Shown here piece by piece: positions 34,760 to 42,325 of a DNA stretch of 64,000 nt. The DNA is taken from positions 1-64,000 of the IMG/VR virus record IMGVR_UViG_3300046454_000825. One strand, written 5' to 3'. The first letter of the stretch is position 1. Each line of letters begins with the position of its first letter. The stretch comes from a virus. The notes beneath the pieces were generated by a model. It was not told the origin of the DNA. It ran no database searches and saw nothing but the letters and a program-made list of their open reading frames with translations. A program made the translations under genes and the position numbers.

Positions 34760-35536
34760 GTGTCGGATGACGTAGAGTTCGGAGGTACCGAGGACGTATT
34801 CGCAGACATCGAGACCGATCCATTGGCCGATGCTGATGAGCAGCTTCCCGAGGTCGGGGAGGCGGAGCTGGGTGGTGACAATCCCAGCGAGGAGATCCCG
34901 GAGGGTGACTTCCTGACCGAACCGGAAGAGCCCGACGACCAACTGCCCGAGCCCGTGCTCGAAGATCCCCCTGCGCCCGAGCCGGAGCCTGAGCCGGAGC
35001 CTGCTCCAGAGCCAACTCCGGAGCCCGAGCCGACACCTGAGCTGGAGCCGACACCTGAGCCGGAGCCGACACCCGAGCTGGAGCCGACACCCGAGCCGGA
35101 GCCCGCACCGGAACCCACTCCTGCGCCTGAGCCGGAGCCGGAGCCGGTCCCAGATCCGGAGCCCACTCCCGAGCCGGAAGTACCAAAACCCGAGCCCGAG
35201 CCGATCGCGGCGAAGGCTGAGCCCGAGGAGAAGCCGCCGGCGAAACCCAAAAAACCGAAAGCCAAAGCGAAAAAACCCAAGGCCAAAGGTAAGAAGGACG
35301 GCCGCGCGGCGACGCGCCCCTACATCGTCATGTACGAAGACGAGAAGGGGTGGCACGAGGGTGCGGAGGTGGTCGCGCGCAGTGTCGAAAGGGCGCTCAA
35401 GGACGCCTTCCCGATCATGAAAGAGAAGACCGGGCTGACGGAGTTCGCGAACGCGACGGCGGTCCCGGCCAGCAACTGGAACCCAGAGCCGTTGAGCTCG
35501 GAGACGGAAGTCCGAGACAAGGTCAAGATTGGCTGA
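34760..35536 (+). CDS. Pro/Glu-repeat protein with C-terminal folded domain
   Basis: 258 aa, GTG start with RBS AGGAGG. Residues 1-70 are acidic, ~70-150 are Glu-Pro repeats ([17 protein letters not shown] type), ~155-180 are Lys-Pro-Ala rich ([17 protein letters not shown]), and the last ~75 ([16 protein letters not shown], then [14 protein letters not shown]) look like a small alpha/beta domain. The layout suggests a charged spacer connecting a small domain to something else. Located between helicase and SSB-like genes. Function unknown. Confidence 0.7.
   Translation: MSDDVEFGGTEDVFADIETDPLADADEQLPEVGEAELGGDNPSEEIPEGDFLTEPEEPDDQLPEPVLEDPPAPEPEPEPEPAPEPTPEPEPTPELEPTPEPEPTPELEPTPEPEPAPEPTPAPEPEPEPVPDPEPTPEPEVPKPEPEPIAAKAEPEEKPPAKPKKPKAKAKKPKAKGKKDGRAATRPYIVMYEDEKGWHEGAEVVARSVERALKDAFPIMKEKTGLTEFANATAVPASNWNPEPLSSETEVRDKVKIG
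34975..35190 (+). repeat. tandem Glu-Pro coding repeat
   Basis: GAGCC(G/T)GAGCC and GAGCCGACACC(T/C)GAGC units repeat in steps of 6, 18 and 36 nt. Such tracts vary in length by slippage. Confidence 0.7.
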
Positions 35537-35693
35537 TCTCGGCAAATGCGAGTGGTGCTCGCTTCCGGCGAAGCTGGAGGTCCCGATCATGAAACGGATC
35601 AAGGGCACCAAGGGCATGGCCAATTCGGGCACGAAGATGCGGTGTTGCTACGGCCACGAGGATGTCGCGAAAAGGATGGCAAGACATGAGTGA
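35529..35693 (+). CDS. small zinc-binding protein
   Basis: 54 aa from a TTG at 35529, overlapping the previous stop and running 8 nt into the SSB-like gene. CEWC near residue 7 and a CC pair near residue 39 followed by H43 form a CxxC...CC..H pattern likely to bind zinc. The rest is basic ([10 protein letters not shown]). The start is uncertain, as an ATG exists only at residue 21. Possibly a DNA-binding accessory of replication. Confidence 0.55.
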   Translation: MADLGKCEWCSLPAKLEVPIMKRIKGTKGMANSGTKMRCCYGHEDVAKRMARHE

Positions 35694-36099
35694 CAGTGTC
35701 AAGAGAAAGCTGACGGTGACGGCCCAGAAGGAGCTTGCCACCTTCAAAAACGACAAGGACGAACCCACCACAATCTACGAGGTGAAAGCCGTCACCGAGG
35801 CCGGTGAGGCTGTCTCAGTCAAGCTGCGTACCTTCCAGTCAGAACTTCCCCAGGGAGAGCTGATCGAGTACGACGTCACCCCCTACGATCACCCGGAGCA
35901 TGGTCGCTCCTACACGATCAAGATCCCCGGTAAAGGTAGAGCCTCCAAGAAAGACATCGCCGAGCTGAAGACACAGCTCAGTGACATTGCTGGCCGGGTC
36001 TCGGCCTTGGAGGACGCGGTCGCCGCGCTCAAACCGAAGACCGAGGCCGAGAAGGCAAGGGACGAGAAATTCGGAGCCGACGACGACGTGCCGTTCTAG
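35686..36099 (+). CDS. SSB-like protein with acidic C-terminal tip
   Basis: 137 aa, ATG at 35686 chosen by RBS AAAGGA and by the natural N-terminus [10 protein letters not shown]. The central part (IYEVKAVTEAGEAVSVK, then GELIEYDVTPYDH) could be an OB fold. It ends in GADDDVPF, nearly the DDDIPF tip by which bacterial SSBs recruit partner proteins. A helix precedes the tip (residues ~90-125). It would protect single strands in replication and recombination beside the helicase and nuclease genes. Sequence match to SSB proper is weak apart from the tip. Confidence 0.6.
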   Translation: MSDSVKRKLTVTAQKELATFKNDKDEPTTIYEVKAVTEAGEAVSVKLRTFQSELPQGELIEYDVTPYDHPEHGRSYTIKIPGKGRASKKDIAELKTQLSDIAGRVSALEDAVAALKPKTEAEKARDEKFGADDDVPF

Positions 36100-36105
36100 G
36101 AGACC

Positions 36106-36426
36106 ATGGAAGCCAGAGCAAGAACCAGCGATCCGGATACATCCCACGCCGCAGCGAAGAGTGTCAAAAAGCTGACGCTCGTTCAGACGCGGGTGTTGGC
36201 GCTATTCAGGCGGTGCGGCTCGATGACCGACACCAGGCTGATCGAGACATGGAATAAGGAACGCTCTCGGTTCCCCGACAGCTACCCCCAGATGTCGGAG
36301 TCAGGCCTGCGTACTCGCCGGCGCGAACTCGTCGACCTTGGTGACCTTAAGGACTCAGGGCTCAGGCAGGAGCTGCTGTCGGGGCGTAAGTCGATCCTCT
36401 GGTGCAGGCGTGTCGATCGCTGGTGA
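36106..36426 (+). CDS. winged-helix DNA-binding protein
   Basis: 106 aa. It starts ARTSDPDTSHAAAKSV, followed by TLVQTRVLALFRRCG, a D-x-L helix and SGLRTRRRELVDLG, closing with SGRKSILW. This order is familiar from small phage HTH proteins in which TSHAAA precedes a MarR-like winged helix. Likely a regulator or DNA-binding accessory. It overlaps the glycosyltransferase start by GTGA, so it is coexpressed with the sugar-transfer cluster. Confidence 0.7.
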   Translation: MEARARTSDPDTSHAAAKSVKKLTLVQTRVLALFRRCGSMTDTRLIETWNKERSRFPDSYPQMSESGLRTRRRELVDLGDLKDSGLRQELLSGRKSILWCRRVDRW

Positions 36427-37211
36427 AGCCGCTGGTCATCATCCCGATGTACCTCACCGAGGACTCAGACGTGGAGACCACGATGGAAGCTGTGCGCAGC
36501 GTCCGCAAGACGGTCAGTGACAGCGTCGAGATCCTGGTCGTCGACGATCACTCACCCGAGCGGCAGTTGGTCGACGGTATCGAAAAGGGGCTGGGGCGCT
36601 TCGACGCCGAGCTCCACCGCAAGGATGAGAACTCCGGCTTCTCCAAGACCGTCAACGTGGGCCTGCAGCGAGCGCGCGACCAAGGTCGGGACGCGGTTCT
36701 CCTCAATGCCGATGTTGAGATCAGCACCCCCGGCTGGCTGAAGATCATGCAGAAGACAGCCGATGCCAACCGTCGGCCGGCGGCTGTTGTCGGTGCGCTG
36801 CTCCTATACCCGACGGGCTTGATCCAGCACGCGGGGATCTATTTCTCCCTGCTGACCCGGACCTTCGATCACATGTACAAGTTCGGGCCGGGCAACCTAC
36901 CCGAGGCGTTGATCCAGCAGAGCAGGCCGGTCACCGGCGCGTTCCAGTTCATCCGTCACGACGCGCTGATGAAGGTGGGGCTCTACGACGAGGGCTTCCA
37001 GATGGCCCACGAGGATGTCGACTACTGCATCCGGACCTACCTTGCTGGCTTGGAATGTGTATACCAACCGAGGGTCAGGGCGTTTCACTTCGAGATGATG
37101 TTCCGCGGTAGGCCTTCTCCCAAAGTGCAGGAATGGCAACAGAAGTCGTGGGTCTATTTTGCTACTAAGTACTCAACCCAAAATTTCGCAGGGTTAGTTC
37201 CCTTCGTCTAA
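36423..37211 (+). CDS. family 2 glycosyltransferase (GT cluster, gene 1)
   Basis: 262 aa; GTG at 36423 in a GTGA overlap. GT-A fold signature: LVIIPMYLTEDSD at the first strand, EILVVDDHSP (nucleotide-sugar binding Asp pair), NSGFSKTVNVGL, LLNADVEI (the D-x-D-type metal site) and HEDVDYCIRTYLAGL, with the acidic catalytic-base region. Transfers a sugar from a nucleotide donor; acceptor unknown. No TM helix, so cytoplasmic. First of six glycosyltransferase domains in 7 kb. Confidence 0.85.
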   Translation: MKPLVIIPMYLTEDSDVETTMEAVRSVRKTVSDSVEILVVDDHSPERQLVDGIEKGLGRFDAELHRKDENSGFSKTVNVGLQRARDQGRDAVLLNADVEISTPGWLKIMQKTADANRRPAAVVGALLLYPTGLIQHAGIYFSLLTRTFDHMYKFGPGNLPEALIQQSRPVTGAFQFIRHDALMKVGLYDEGFQMAHEDVDYCIRTYLAGLECVYQPRVRAFHFEMMFRGRPSPKVQEWQQKSWVYFATKYSTQNFAGLVPFV

Positions 37212-37219
37212 GGAGACCA

Positions 37220-38860
37220 ATGAACGAGTGGTGGAGATACGAGCAGCTTTCCAGCCGGTGGCCCTACGATTGGGCTCCAGCAACCCGCGGCGATCGGCCG
37301 TGGGATCAGCTCGACTTCCACCTAGACCTGGGGTGTGGTCGCGTGCCCAAGGCGCGCATGGGGATCGACCGCAAATTCTCCGAGGGCGCGACGGATCTGG
37401 TCATAGATCTGGATGAGATATTCCTCTATCTGATGGAATCCGAGCGCAGCGGGCACCGCATGCAGGAGCTCCTGGAGTTCCCCGGCGAACGTAGACTGCC
37501 GTTCCCGACCGGCTCAATCGAGTCGATCATCACCCATCACTGCTTCGAGCACATCGGCGAGGGTTTCGAGCGGCTGATGGAGGAGTGCTATCGGGTGCTC
37601 AAATGGGGTGGCGTCATGCGTATTGTGACTCCCGTATTCCCATCATCGGCGGCGGTCTCTGAGTACGACCACAAGCGCTACTTCATGCAGGGCACGCTGA
37701 TGGGGTTCTGCCAGGAGCTGCCCGGCGGCGCGTCGATCTATGACGCCTTCGCCGAGCGCTACAACTCGTGCTGCTTCCGCCAGATCGACGAGGAGGTTTC
37801 ACCTCCGACGCCGGCGGAGAAGCAGTGGACAACCGAGGATGTGCGGGAGATTCGAACCACACTATGGAAATTCAGTGACGGTGAAGATGAGCCCGAACCG
37901 TCGATGTTCATACCGGAGGAGACCAATGATTTTAGTCCAATTCAAGCTGGACAAGGTGATCATCTTCGAGGGGACGATGATGGACTCGGCGCTGCCGAGC
38001 CTGGGGGAAACGATCAAAATTCCGGGGAGCCGGCGCAAACTGAAAGTGGGGATGGTGACGAGGCGGCTCTCCAAGGGCCGAGCGAAGCAGCGCAACGGGT
38101 TGATCAAGCAGGAGGCGGTGGTGGACCTAGTCCCTTCGCATCCGTCTGCGTCCTCAGCTACGAAAGGCTGAGCCTGCTGCGTGAGTGCATCGGCTCGATG
38201 CTCGCCGGCGCACACTCACCCTTCGAGCTGATCGTACATGACGATGGCTCTCGCGATCCCGAGCTCCGTCAGTGGCTCTTGCAGATGTCCGAAGAGGGCG
38301 TGATCTCGACGCTGCTGATGAATTCCCCGGGCTGGAACGAGGGGCAGGGCATAGCGATGAACCGGATGGCCGCTGTCGCGAAGGGCGATCCGATTATCAA
38401 GTGCGACCAGGACCTCGTCTTCGAGCCCGGTTGGCTGCGCAGGGTTCAAGAAGTGCTCAACACCAACGCAAGGGAGACCCACGAAACGGGTGAGCCGATG
38501 ATCGGCGCGCTGGGTATCTTCAAGTACTTCACCGATCCCGTCGACCATGAGAGGATGTTCCTTCGGGACTGGATCTCCTACGACGAAGTTCTCGATTTCG
38601 TCGGCTCGTTCATTGCGATACCGCGGACGGCGTGGGAGATCTTCGGGCCGTGGGGAGAGCGCAGCGCCGCCTTCGCCGAGGACGCCGTGTTCAAGGACAC
38701 ACTGCAGAAGACGGAGGGCTGGTGCTGCGCCCTGACGAAAGAGGATCTGGCCCGCAACCAGGGGTTCGGCGTCGGGCCTTCGACCGTGGTGGTCGCCGAG
38801 GGCACAGTGCAGGCGATCCAGACCGGTCCTAAGGTGATCGAGCCGGGGGTGATCGAGTGA
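37220..38860 (+). CDS. fused SAM methyltransferase - glycosyltransferase
   Basis: 546 aa, RBS AAGGAG. Residues 1-~235 form a class I methyltransferase: LDLGCGRVP (residues 35-43, SAM binding), DLVIDLDE, and THHCFEHIGEGF around motif IV. Residues ~236-305 are an acidic Gly/Gln-rich linker. Residues ~305-546 are a GT-A domain: VCVLSYERLSLL, VHDDGSRDP, KCDQDLVFEPGW (D-x-D type). The linker frame has low third-position GC and overlaps another gene (37926-38171) in a different frame. No start codon exists between linker and GT strand 1, so the GT seems to depend on the fusion. Confidence 0.75.
   Translation: MNEWWRYEQLSSRWPYDWAPATRGDRPWDQLDFHLDLGCGRVPKARMGIDRKFSEGATDLVIDLDEIFLYLMESERSGHRMQELLEFPGERRLPFPTGSIESIITHHCFEHIGEGFERLMEECYRVLKWGGVMRIVTPVFPSSAAVSEYDHKRYFMQGTLMGFCQELPGGASIYDAFAERYNSCCFRQIDEEVSPPTPAEKQWTTEDVREIRTTLWKFSDGEDEPEPSMFIPEETNDFSPIQAGQGDHLRGDDDGLGAAEPGGNDQNSGEPAQTESGDGDEAALQGPSEAAQRVDQAGGGGGPSPFASVCVLSYERLSLLRECIGSMLAGAHSPFELIVHDDGSRDPELRQWLLQMSEEGVISTLLMNSPGWNEGQGIAMNRMAAVAKGDPIIKCDQDLVFEPGWLRRVQEVLNTNARETHETGEPMIGALGIFKYFTDPVDHERMFLRDWISYDEVLDFVGSFIAIPRTAWEIFGPWGERSAAFAEDAVFKDTLQKTEGWCCALTKEDLARNQGFGVGPSTVVVAEGTVQAIQTGPKVIEPGVIE
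37926..38171 (+). CDS. small gene overprinting the linker of the fusion
   Basis: 81 aa in the +1 frame relative to the fusion gene. The ATG at 37926 has a strong RBS (GGAGGAGACC, the same style as the fusion's own start). The product begins MILVQFKLDKVIIFEG, continues TIKIPGSRRKLKVGMVTRR, and looks like a small beta-rich basic domain. Its codons end in G or C as elsewhere in the phage, whereas the linker frame does not; so this frame is the constrained one. Function unknown. A sequencing indel that joined two neighbours is an alternative explanation for the fusion, not for this gene. Confidence 0.7.
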   Translation: MILVQFKLDKVIIFEGTMMDSALPSLGETIKIPGSRRKLKVGMVTRRLSKGRAKQRNGLIKQEAVVDLVPSHPSASSATKG

Positions 38861-39054
38861 GGTACGCGGTGCTGTTCACCACTTCGCCCGAAGCCGAAGA
38901 AGGCAAGTCATGGGCGATCGTCGAAGCCGACGAGCCGGCGCAGGCTGTCTCGATGGTCGGTGGTCGCACGGTGGCCATGGATGACAAAGCCCTGTGCATC
39001 CCACTCGATGAGAAGCCGATCCCCGTCTACGCGACGGTTGGGTGGCACACATGA
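38857..39054 (+). CDS. small hypothetical protein in GT cluster
   Basis: 65 aa, GTG start in a GTGA overlap. Beta-alpha-beta pattern (RYAVLFTTSPEAEEGK; WAIVEADEPAQAVSMV), a compact fold. ATGA overlap with the next gene. Not recognised. Confidence 0.7.
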   Translation: MRYAVLFTTSPEAEEGKSWAIVEADEPAQAVSMVGGRTVAMDDKALCIPLDEKPIPVYATVGWHT

Positions 39055-39266
39055 GCGATCCGCAGCTCGACAAGATCCTCAAGGACGCGATCGAGGACGC
39101 CAACCTGGCCAGCAAGAAGAGCAGGCCGAAGTGGATGGGCGGCGCGGCTCCGCGTGAACGCCTGTCGGAGTCAGGGCGCAGGAAGCGGCGCAAACTCAAC
39201 AAGGCGAACGCGAAGCTCCGGCCGAAGGTCAGGAAGCGGAGTAAGCACGGGAGGCAGGTGCGATGA
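39051..39266 (+). CDS. small basic protein in GT cluster
   Basis: 71 aa; ATG at 39051 in an ATGA overlap. The C-terminal half is strongly basic (RRKRRKLNKANAKLRPKVRK), as in nucleic-acid binding tails; the N-terminus is a short acidic helix. ATGA overlap with the next glycosyltransferase. Function unknown. Confidence 0.7.
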   Translation: MSDPQLDKILKDAIEDANLASKKSRPKWMGGAAPRERLSESGRRKRRKLNKANAKLRPKVRKRSKHGRQVR

Positions 39267-40120
39267 AGGCAGGCATCGTGATACCGGTTGGCCCTGGCCG
39301 GGAAGAGAACCTGGGCCGAGCGCTGGTGTCGATCGAAGAGATGAAGTTCCCGCCCGAGCACATCGTCCTGGTCTGCGACGGGCCGGAGTCAGAGGTCAGC
39401 GATCCGGGGATCTCCCTTCCTCACTCGCTCGTTGTTACGCCTCACAAGCATGAGCCCGGTAGGGAGCAGCCCCGCAACGTTGGGGTACGTGTGCTGCAGG
39501 ATCTGGGCGGCTTTACTCACGCCTGGTTCCTGGACACCGACATCATCCTGGATCCCTGGGCGCATTCGCACTTTCAGGCTGCGATGGAGGTCGACACACT
39601 GGAGCGGATCCTCGTCGGTCCCTACGACTGGCTTGCGGCGAACACCAAGGTGCCAGTGCCCGACCTGCGAAACGATCCGCGCTGGCCATCGTTCGACAAC
39701 CACGACATGCCCGAGGCCCTGACCAACGACCTCAGTGCCGGCTTGGCCTGCTTCAGCGGCAACCTGATCTGGCCGATTGAGGCCTTCGTTCGGATCGGCG
39801 GCTTCTGGAACGAGCTCCACCACGGCCGCTGTGAGGACGGCGAGCTCGGACTCCGTGCCGTGGCCTGCGGCATTCCGATTAGCTTCGTCGCCGCGGCGCG
39901 CGGTTGGCATCTCGATCACCCGATCAACGGCGAGCTGACGCTGCAGCGCAATGAGCGCGACGTCCCGATGCTGAACGATCGCCATCCCTGGGTCCAGGGC
40001 GAGGGGCTATTTGTCGTCGAAGAGGACGGCAAACGGTTCAACACTCACTGTCGCTGTGGCTGGTCAGGCAACACGATGGAGATCTGGGAGCACCAGGCAG
40101 GGTGTGAGCAAGCCCGATGA
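39263..40120 (+). CDS. GT-A glycosyltransferase with C-terminal Cys/His motif
   Basis: 285 aa. GT2-like layout: AGIVIPVGPGREENLGRAL, HIVLVCDGPE, REQPRNVGVRVL, FLDTDIIL (D-x-D). The later CEDGELGLRAVACG matches the 'ED.dl..R....G' base motif. The last ~30 residues (HCRCGWSGN, then HQAGC) form a Cys/His set like a mini zinc ribbon, unusual at the end of a glycosyltransferase and maybe for acceptor or partner binding. Linked to its neighbours by ATGA overlaps. Confidence 0.8.
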   Translation: MKAGIVIPVGPGREENLGRALVSIEEMKFPPEHIVLVCDGPESEVSDPGISLPHSLVVTPHKHEPGREQPRNVGVRVLQDLGGFTHAWFLDTDIILDPWAHSHFQAAMEVDTLERILVGPYDWLAANTKVPVPDLRNDPRWPSFDNHDMPEALTNDLSAGLACFSGNLIWPIEAFVRIGGFWNELHHGRCEDGELGLRAVACGIPISFVAAARGWHLDHPINGELTLQRNERDVPMLNDRHPWVQGEGLFVVEEDGKRFNTHCRCGWSGNTMEIWEHQAGCEQAR

Positions 40121-40902
40121 GCCGTCTTCTCGTCTGCATACCGACCATCGAGGGCCGGGAGAAGTTCCTGGAGCGAGCCATGTGGGGCTATCGCACTCGC
40201 ACGCCTCACACCGACATGCACATCGAGGTCGTTCACGACTATCCTACTTGTGGTCAGGGTTGGCAGGCGGCGGTCGAGCGGGGACTCTCTCGCTTGCAGC
40301 CGCCCCCTGACTTCATCCACTTCGGCAATGACGACATTATGGTGGCCGAGGGCTGGTTGCCGCCGCTAATAGATGCCGCCACACAGGGGTTTCTGCCGGC
40401 GTCTCGGATGGAGCCGGCTGGCTACCACCTTGGCGAAGAGCCGGCGGAAGCGATTGCGCCATGGTGGGTCAAGCCCAACGAGCGCAGCTACTTCTACTCC
40501 GATCTGCCCGAGAACCAGCCGAAGAATGACTGGGCTCCGGTCGACCACAGTGCATTGCCATTCTGTTCGGTCGGTCAGTGGCTGAAGATCGGTCGGTTCA
40601 TCCCGATTCACTTCGGCACTGACAAGTGGTTCTATCACCGAGCCCGTCAGGAGGGCATCACCGCGGTCGCGCGTATGGACTCCGTGATCTTCAACTACGC
40701 CACTCAGATCGGTAGGCAAAAGGGTGCGTGGACCGAGACCGACATCATCGACTTCGACTGTGTCTTCGCCTATCCGGCCTACGTGGAGGGGCGTTTGAAG
40801 CCAGAGGAAGAGGACCCCCAACGTCTCACGGGTTCTGGCCTGGCGATGGTTAGGCGCTGGCGTAAGGCGAACTTTGACGGACCACACCACTGGGAGGCTT
40901 GA
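40117..40902 (+). CDS. GT-A-like glycosyltransferase
   Basis: 261 aa. It begins LLVCIPTIEGREKFLERAM with HIEVVHDYPTCG and FIHFGNDDIMVAEGWL: an Asp-Asp/metal-site pattern of GT-A enzymes, more diverged than its neighbours. The second half (HFGTDKWFYHRARQEG) would hold the base-containing helix. Same TGATG/ATGA-coupled chain, so it is expected to act on the same glycan. Substrate unknown. Confidence 0.65.
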   Translation: MSRLLVCIPTIEGREKFLERAMWGYRTRTPHTDMHIEVVHDYPTCGQGWQAAVERGLSRLQPPPDFIHFGNDDIMVAEGWLPPLIDAATQGFLPASRMEPAGYHLGEEPAEAIAPWWVKPNERSYFYSDLPENQPKNDWAPVDHSALPFCSVGQWLKIGRFIPIHFGTDKWFYHRARQEGITAVARMDSVIFNYATQIGRQKGAWTETDIIDFDCVFAYPAYVEGRLKPEEEDPQRLTGSGLAMVRRWRKANFDGPHHWEA

Positions 40903-41684
40903 TGGACACCACGCTTTTGATCTCGACCTTCAACCGTGCCCCGCTTCTTGATCGGTCGCTGGCGCGCCTGGCGCAGCTCACCGTTCCCGACGAGGTGCTG
41001 GTCGTCGATGACGGCAGCACCGACGAGACAGCCGAGGTCTGTGATCGCCACGCGGATCTCCTGCCGTTGACCTACATCTACAACCACAATCCCGAGTGGT
41101 CGATCTGCTCCATGGCCCGCAACATCGGGGTCAAAAATGCCGCCAACGAGTGGATCATTACCTCCGAGCCCGAGCTCTTTTTCGTCACCGACGTCGTTAA
41201 GCAGTTCGAGTACCTGCAGCCCGAGCATCCGGAGCAGGTGATCAGCGCTGGCACGATCTACTTTCAGCCCGAGGGAGGTCCGGATCCGAGCACGAATGTC
41301 GAGGGCCTGGAGGTCGCTGGCGACTACACGCCGCCGACGGGGATGGAGGAAGCGATCGGCTGGGTCGCTCCGTTCTCGGCTCTCTACAACCGCAACTGGC
41401 TGGAGCATGTAGGTGGGTGGGACGAGGAGTTCCCGGGTCCGTGGGGCTGGGACGATATCGACCTGCTGACCCGTCTGCGGATCAAAGGCATCAACCAACA
41501 CATTGCGCTCGACGTGAAAGCCCTGCACCAGTGGCATGGGCCGAAACATCGCGGCGACGTCGACTTCCAGAACGAGCAGTACTTCCGGGCCAAGGACTTC
41601 GTCGCCGGCGGCGTCGAGTCACCGGATCTTCCGGACCTAATCGCCAACCAGGACCGTGAGTGGGGGGTGATCGTTCCCCGATGA
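40902..41684 (+). CDS. family 2 glycosyltransferase
   Basis: 260 aa; ATG at 40902 inside TGATG. Textbook GT2: TLLISTFNRAPLLDRSL, EVLVVDDGSTDET, ARNIGVKNAANEWII, then TSEPELFF at the metal-site position. WGWDDIDLLTRLRIKG gives the acidic base. No membrane segment. The clearest of the six glycosyltransferases by similarity to chain-extending enzymes. Overlaps the next gene by ATGA. Confidence 0.88.
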   Translation: MDTTLLISTFNRAPLLDRSLARLAQLTVPDEVLVVDDGSTDETAEVCDRHADLLPLTYIYNHNPEWSICSMARNIGVKNAANEWIITSEPELFFVTDVVKQFEYLQPEHPEQVISAGTIYFQPEGGPDPSTNVEGLEVAGDYTPPTGMEEAIGWVAPFSALYNRNWLEHVGGWDEEFPGPWGWDDIDLLTRLRIKGINQHIALDVKALHQWHGPKHRGDVDFQNEQYFRAKDFVAGGVESPDLPDLIANQDREWGVIVPR

Positions 41685-42325
41685 AGTACGAGGAGCAGCT
41701 CATCGAGGAGGTCAAGACGTGGTGCATCCAGGATCCGGAGAGACGCGCGGAGAAGATGCAACGCGAGCGCATCCGGCATCCCAAACTGATCAAGGATCTG
41801 CTGCTCGACAAGCTCGACACGTCGACCATGAAGATCCTGGAGGTCGGTGGTGGACCCGAGCCCTTGAGTGACCTGCTCGACTTCGAGTTCCGCATCGTCG
41901 TCGACCCCTGCGCTGACGAGTACGCAGAATTCTTCCCGACTCCAGATCACCTGAACATGGAGGCCGAGGACATGGGAGACAGCACCTGGCACGAGACCTT
42001 CGACCTGATCATCTGCACCAACGCGCTCGACCACGTTCGGGATGTGCCATCGGTCATGAGCAGGATCTACCGGTGCCTCAAGCCGGGTGGTTACTTCGCT
42101 GTCATGTGCGCCGAGAACAACGCGATCACCAACCCGCACCCGTGCCACAAGATCAACCTGACCGCGGCCGACCTGCACCGATCGTGCGACAAGTGGGCCG
42201 AGACCTGCTGGGAGCTTACTTATAGTAAGGACGGGTATCGCTATGGCTGGGCCGAGTACCAGGGCAAGTGCGGCCAGCCGGCCTTCGCGATTCTGTTCCG
42301 CAAGGCGGTCGGGTATGAGCAGTGA
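41681..42325 (+). CDS. SAM-dependent methyltransferase
   Basis: 214 aa. KILEVGGGPEPL (motif I), FRIVVDPCADEY (acidic end of strand 2), and FDLIICTNALDHV (motif IV region) with LKPGGYFAV are those of a class I methyltransferase acting on small molecules or sugars. Located among glycosyltransferases, so O-methylation of a sugar is the natural inference. It overlaps the GT4 gene by 11 nt. Confidence 0.85.
   Translation: MKYEEQLIEEVKTWCIQDPERRAEKMQRERIRHPKLIKDLLLDKLDTSTMKILEVGGGPEPLSDLLDFEFRIVVDPCADEYAEFFPTPDHLNMEAEDMGDSTWHETFDLIICTNALDHVRDVPSVMSRIYRCLKPGGYFAVMCAENNAITNPHPCHKINLTAADLHRSCDKWAETCWELTYSKDGYRYGWAEYQGKCGQPAFAILFRKAVGYEQ

Noticed and set aside
33373-35286. 637-codon minus-strand frame with Gly-Ser repeats
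   Set aside because: It is the antisense of the DnaB-like helicase and of the Glu-Pro repeat gene; the Gly-Ser repeats merely mirror Glu-Pro codons.
38168-38860. Separate start of the glycosyltransferase at CTG 38168 (CTGA overlap)
   Set aside because: It would remove the first beta strand (VCVLSYERL) needed for the GT-A fold; no ATG, GTG or TTG is available in frame.
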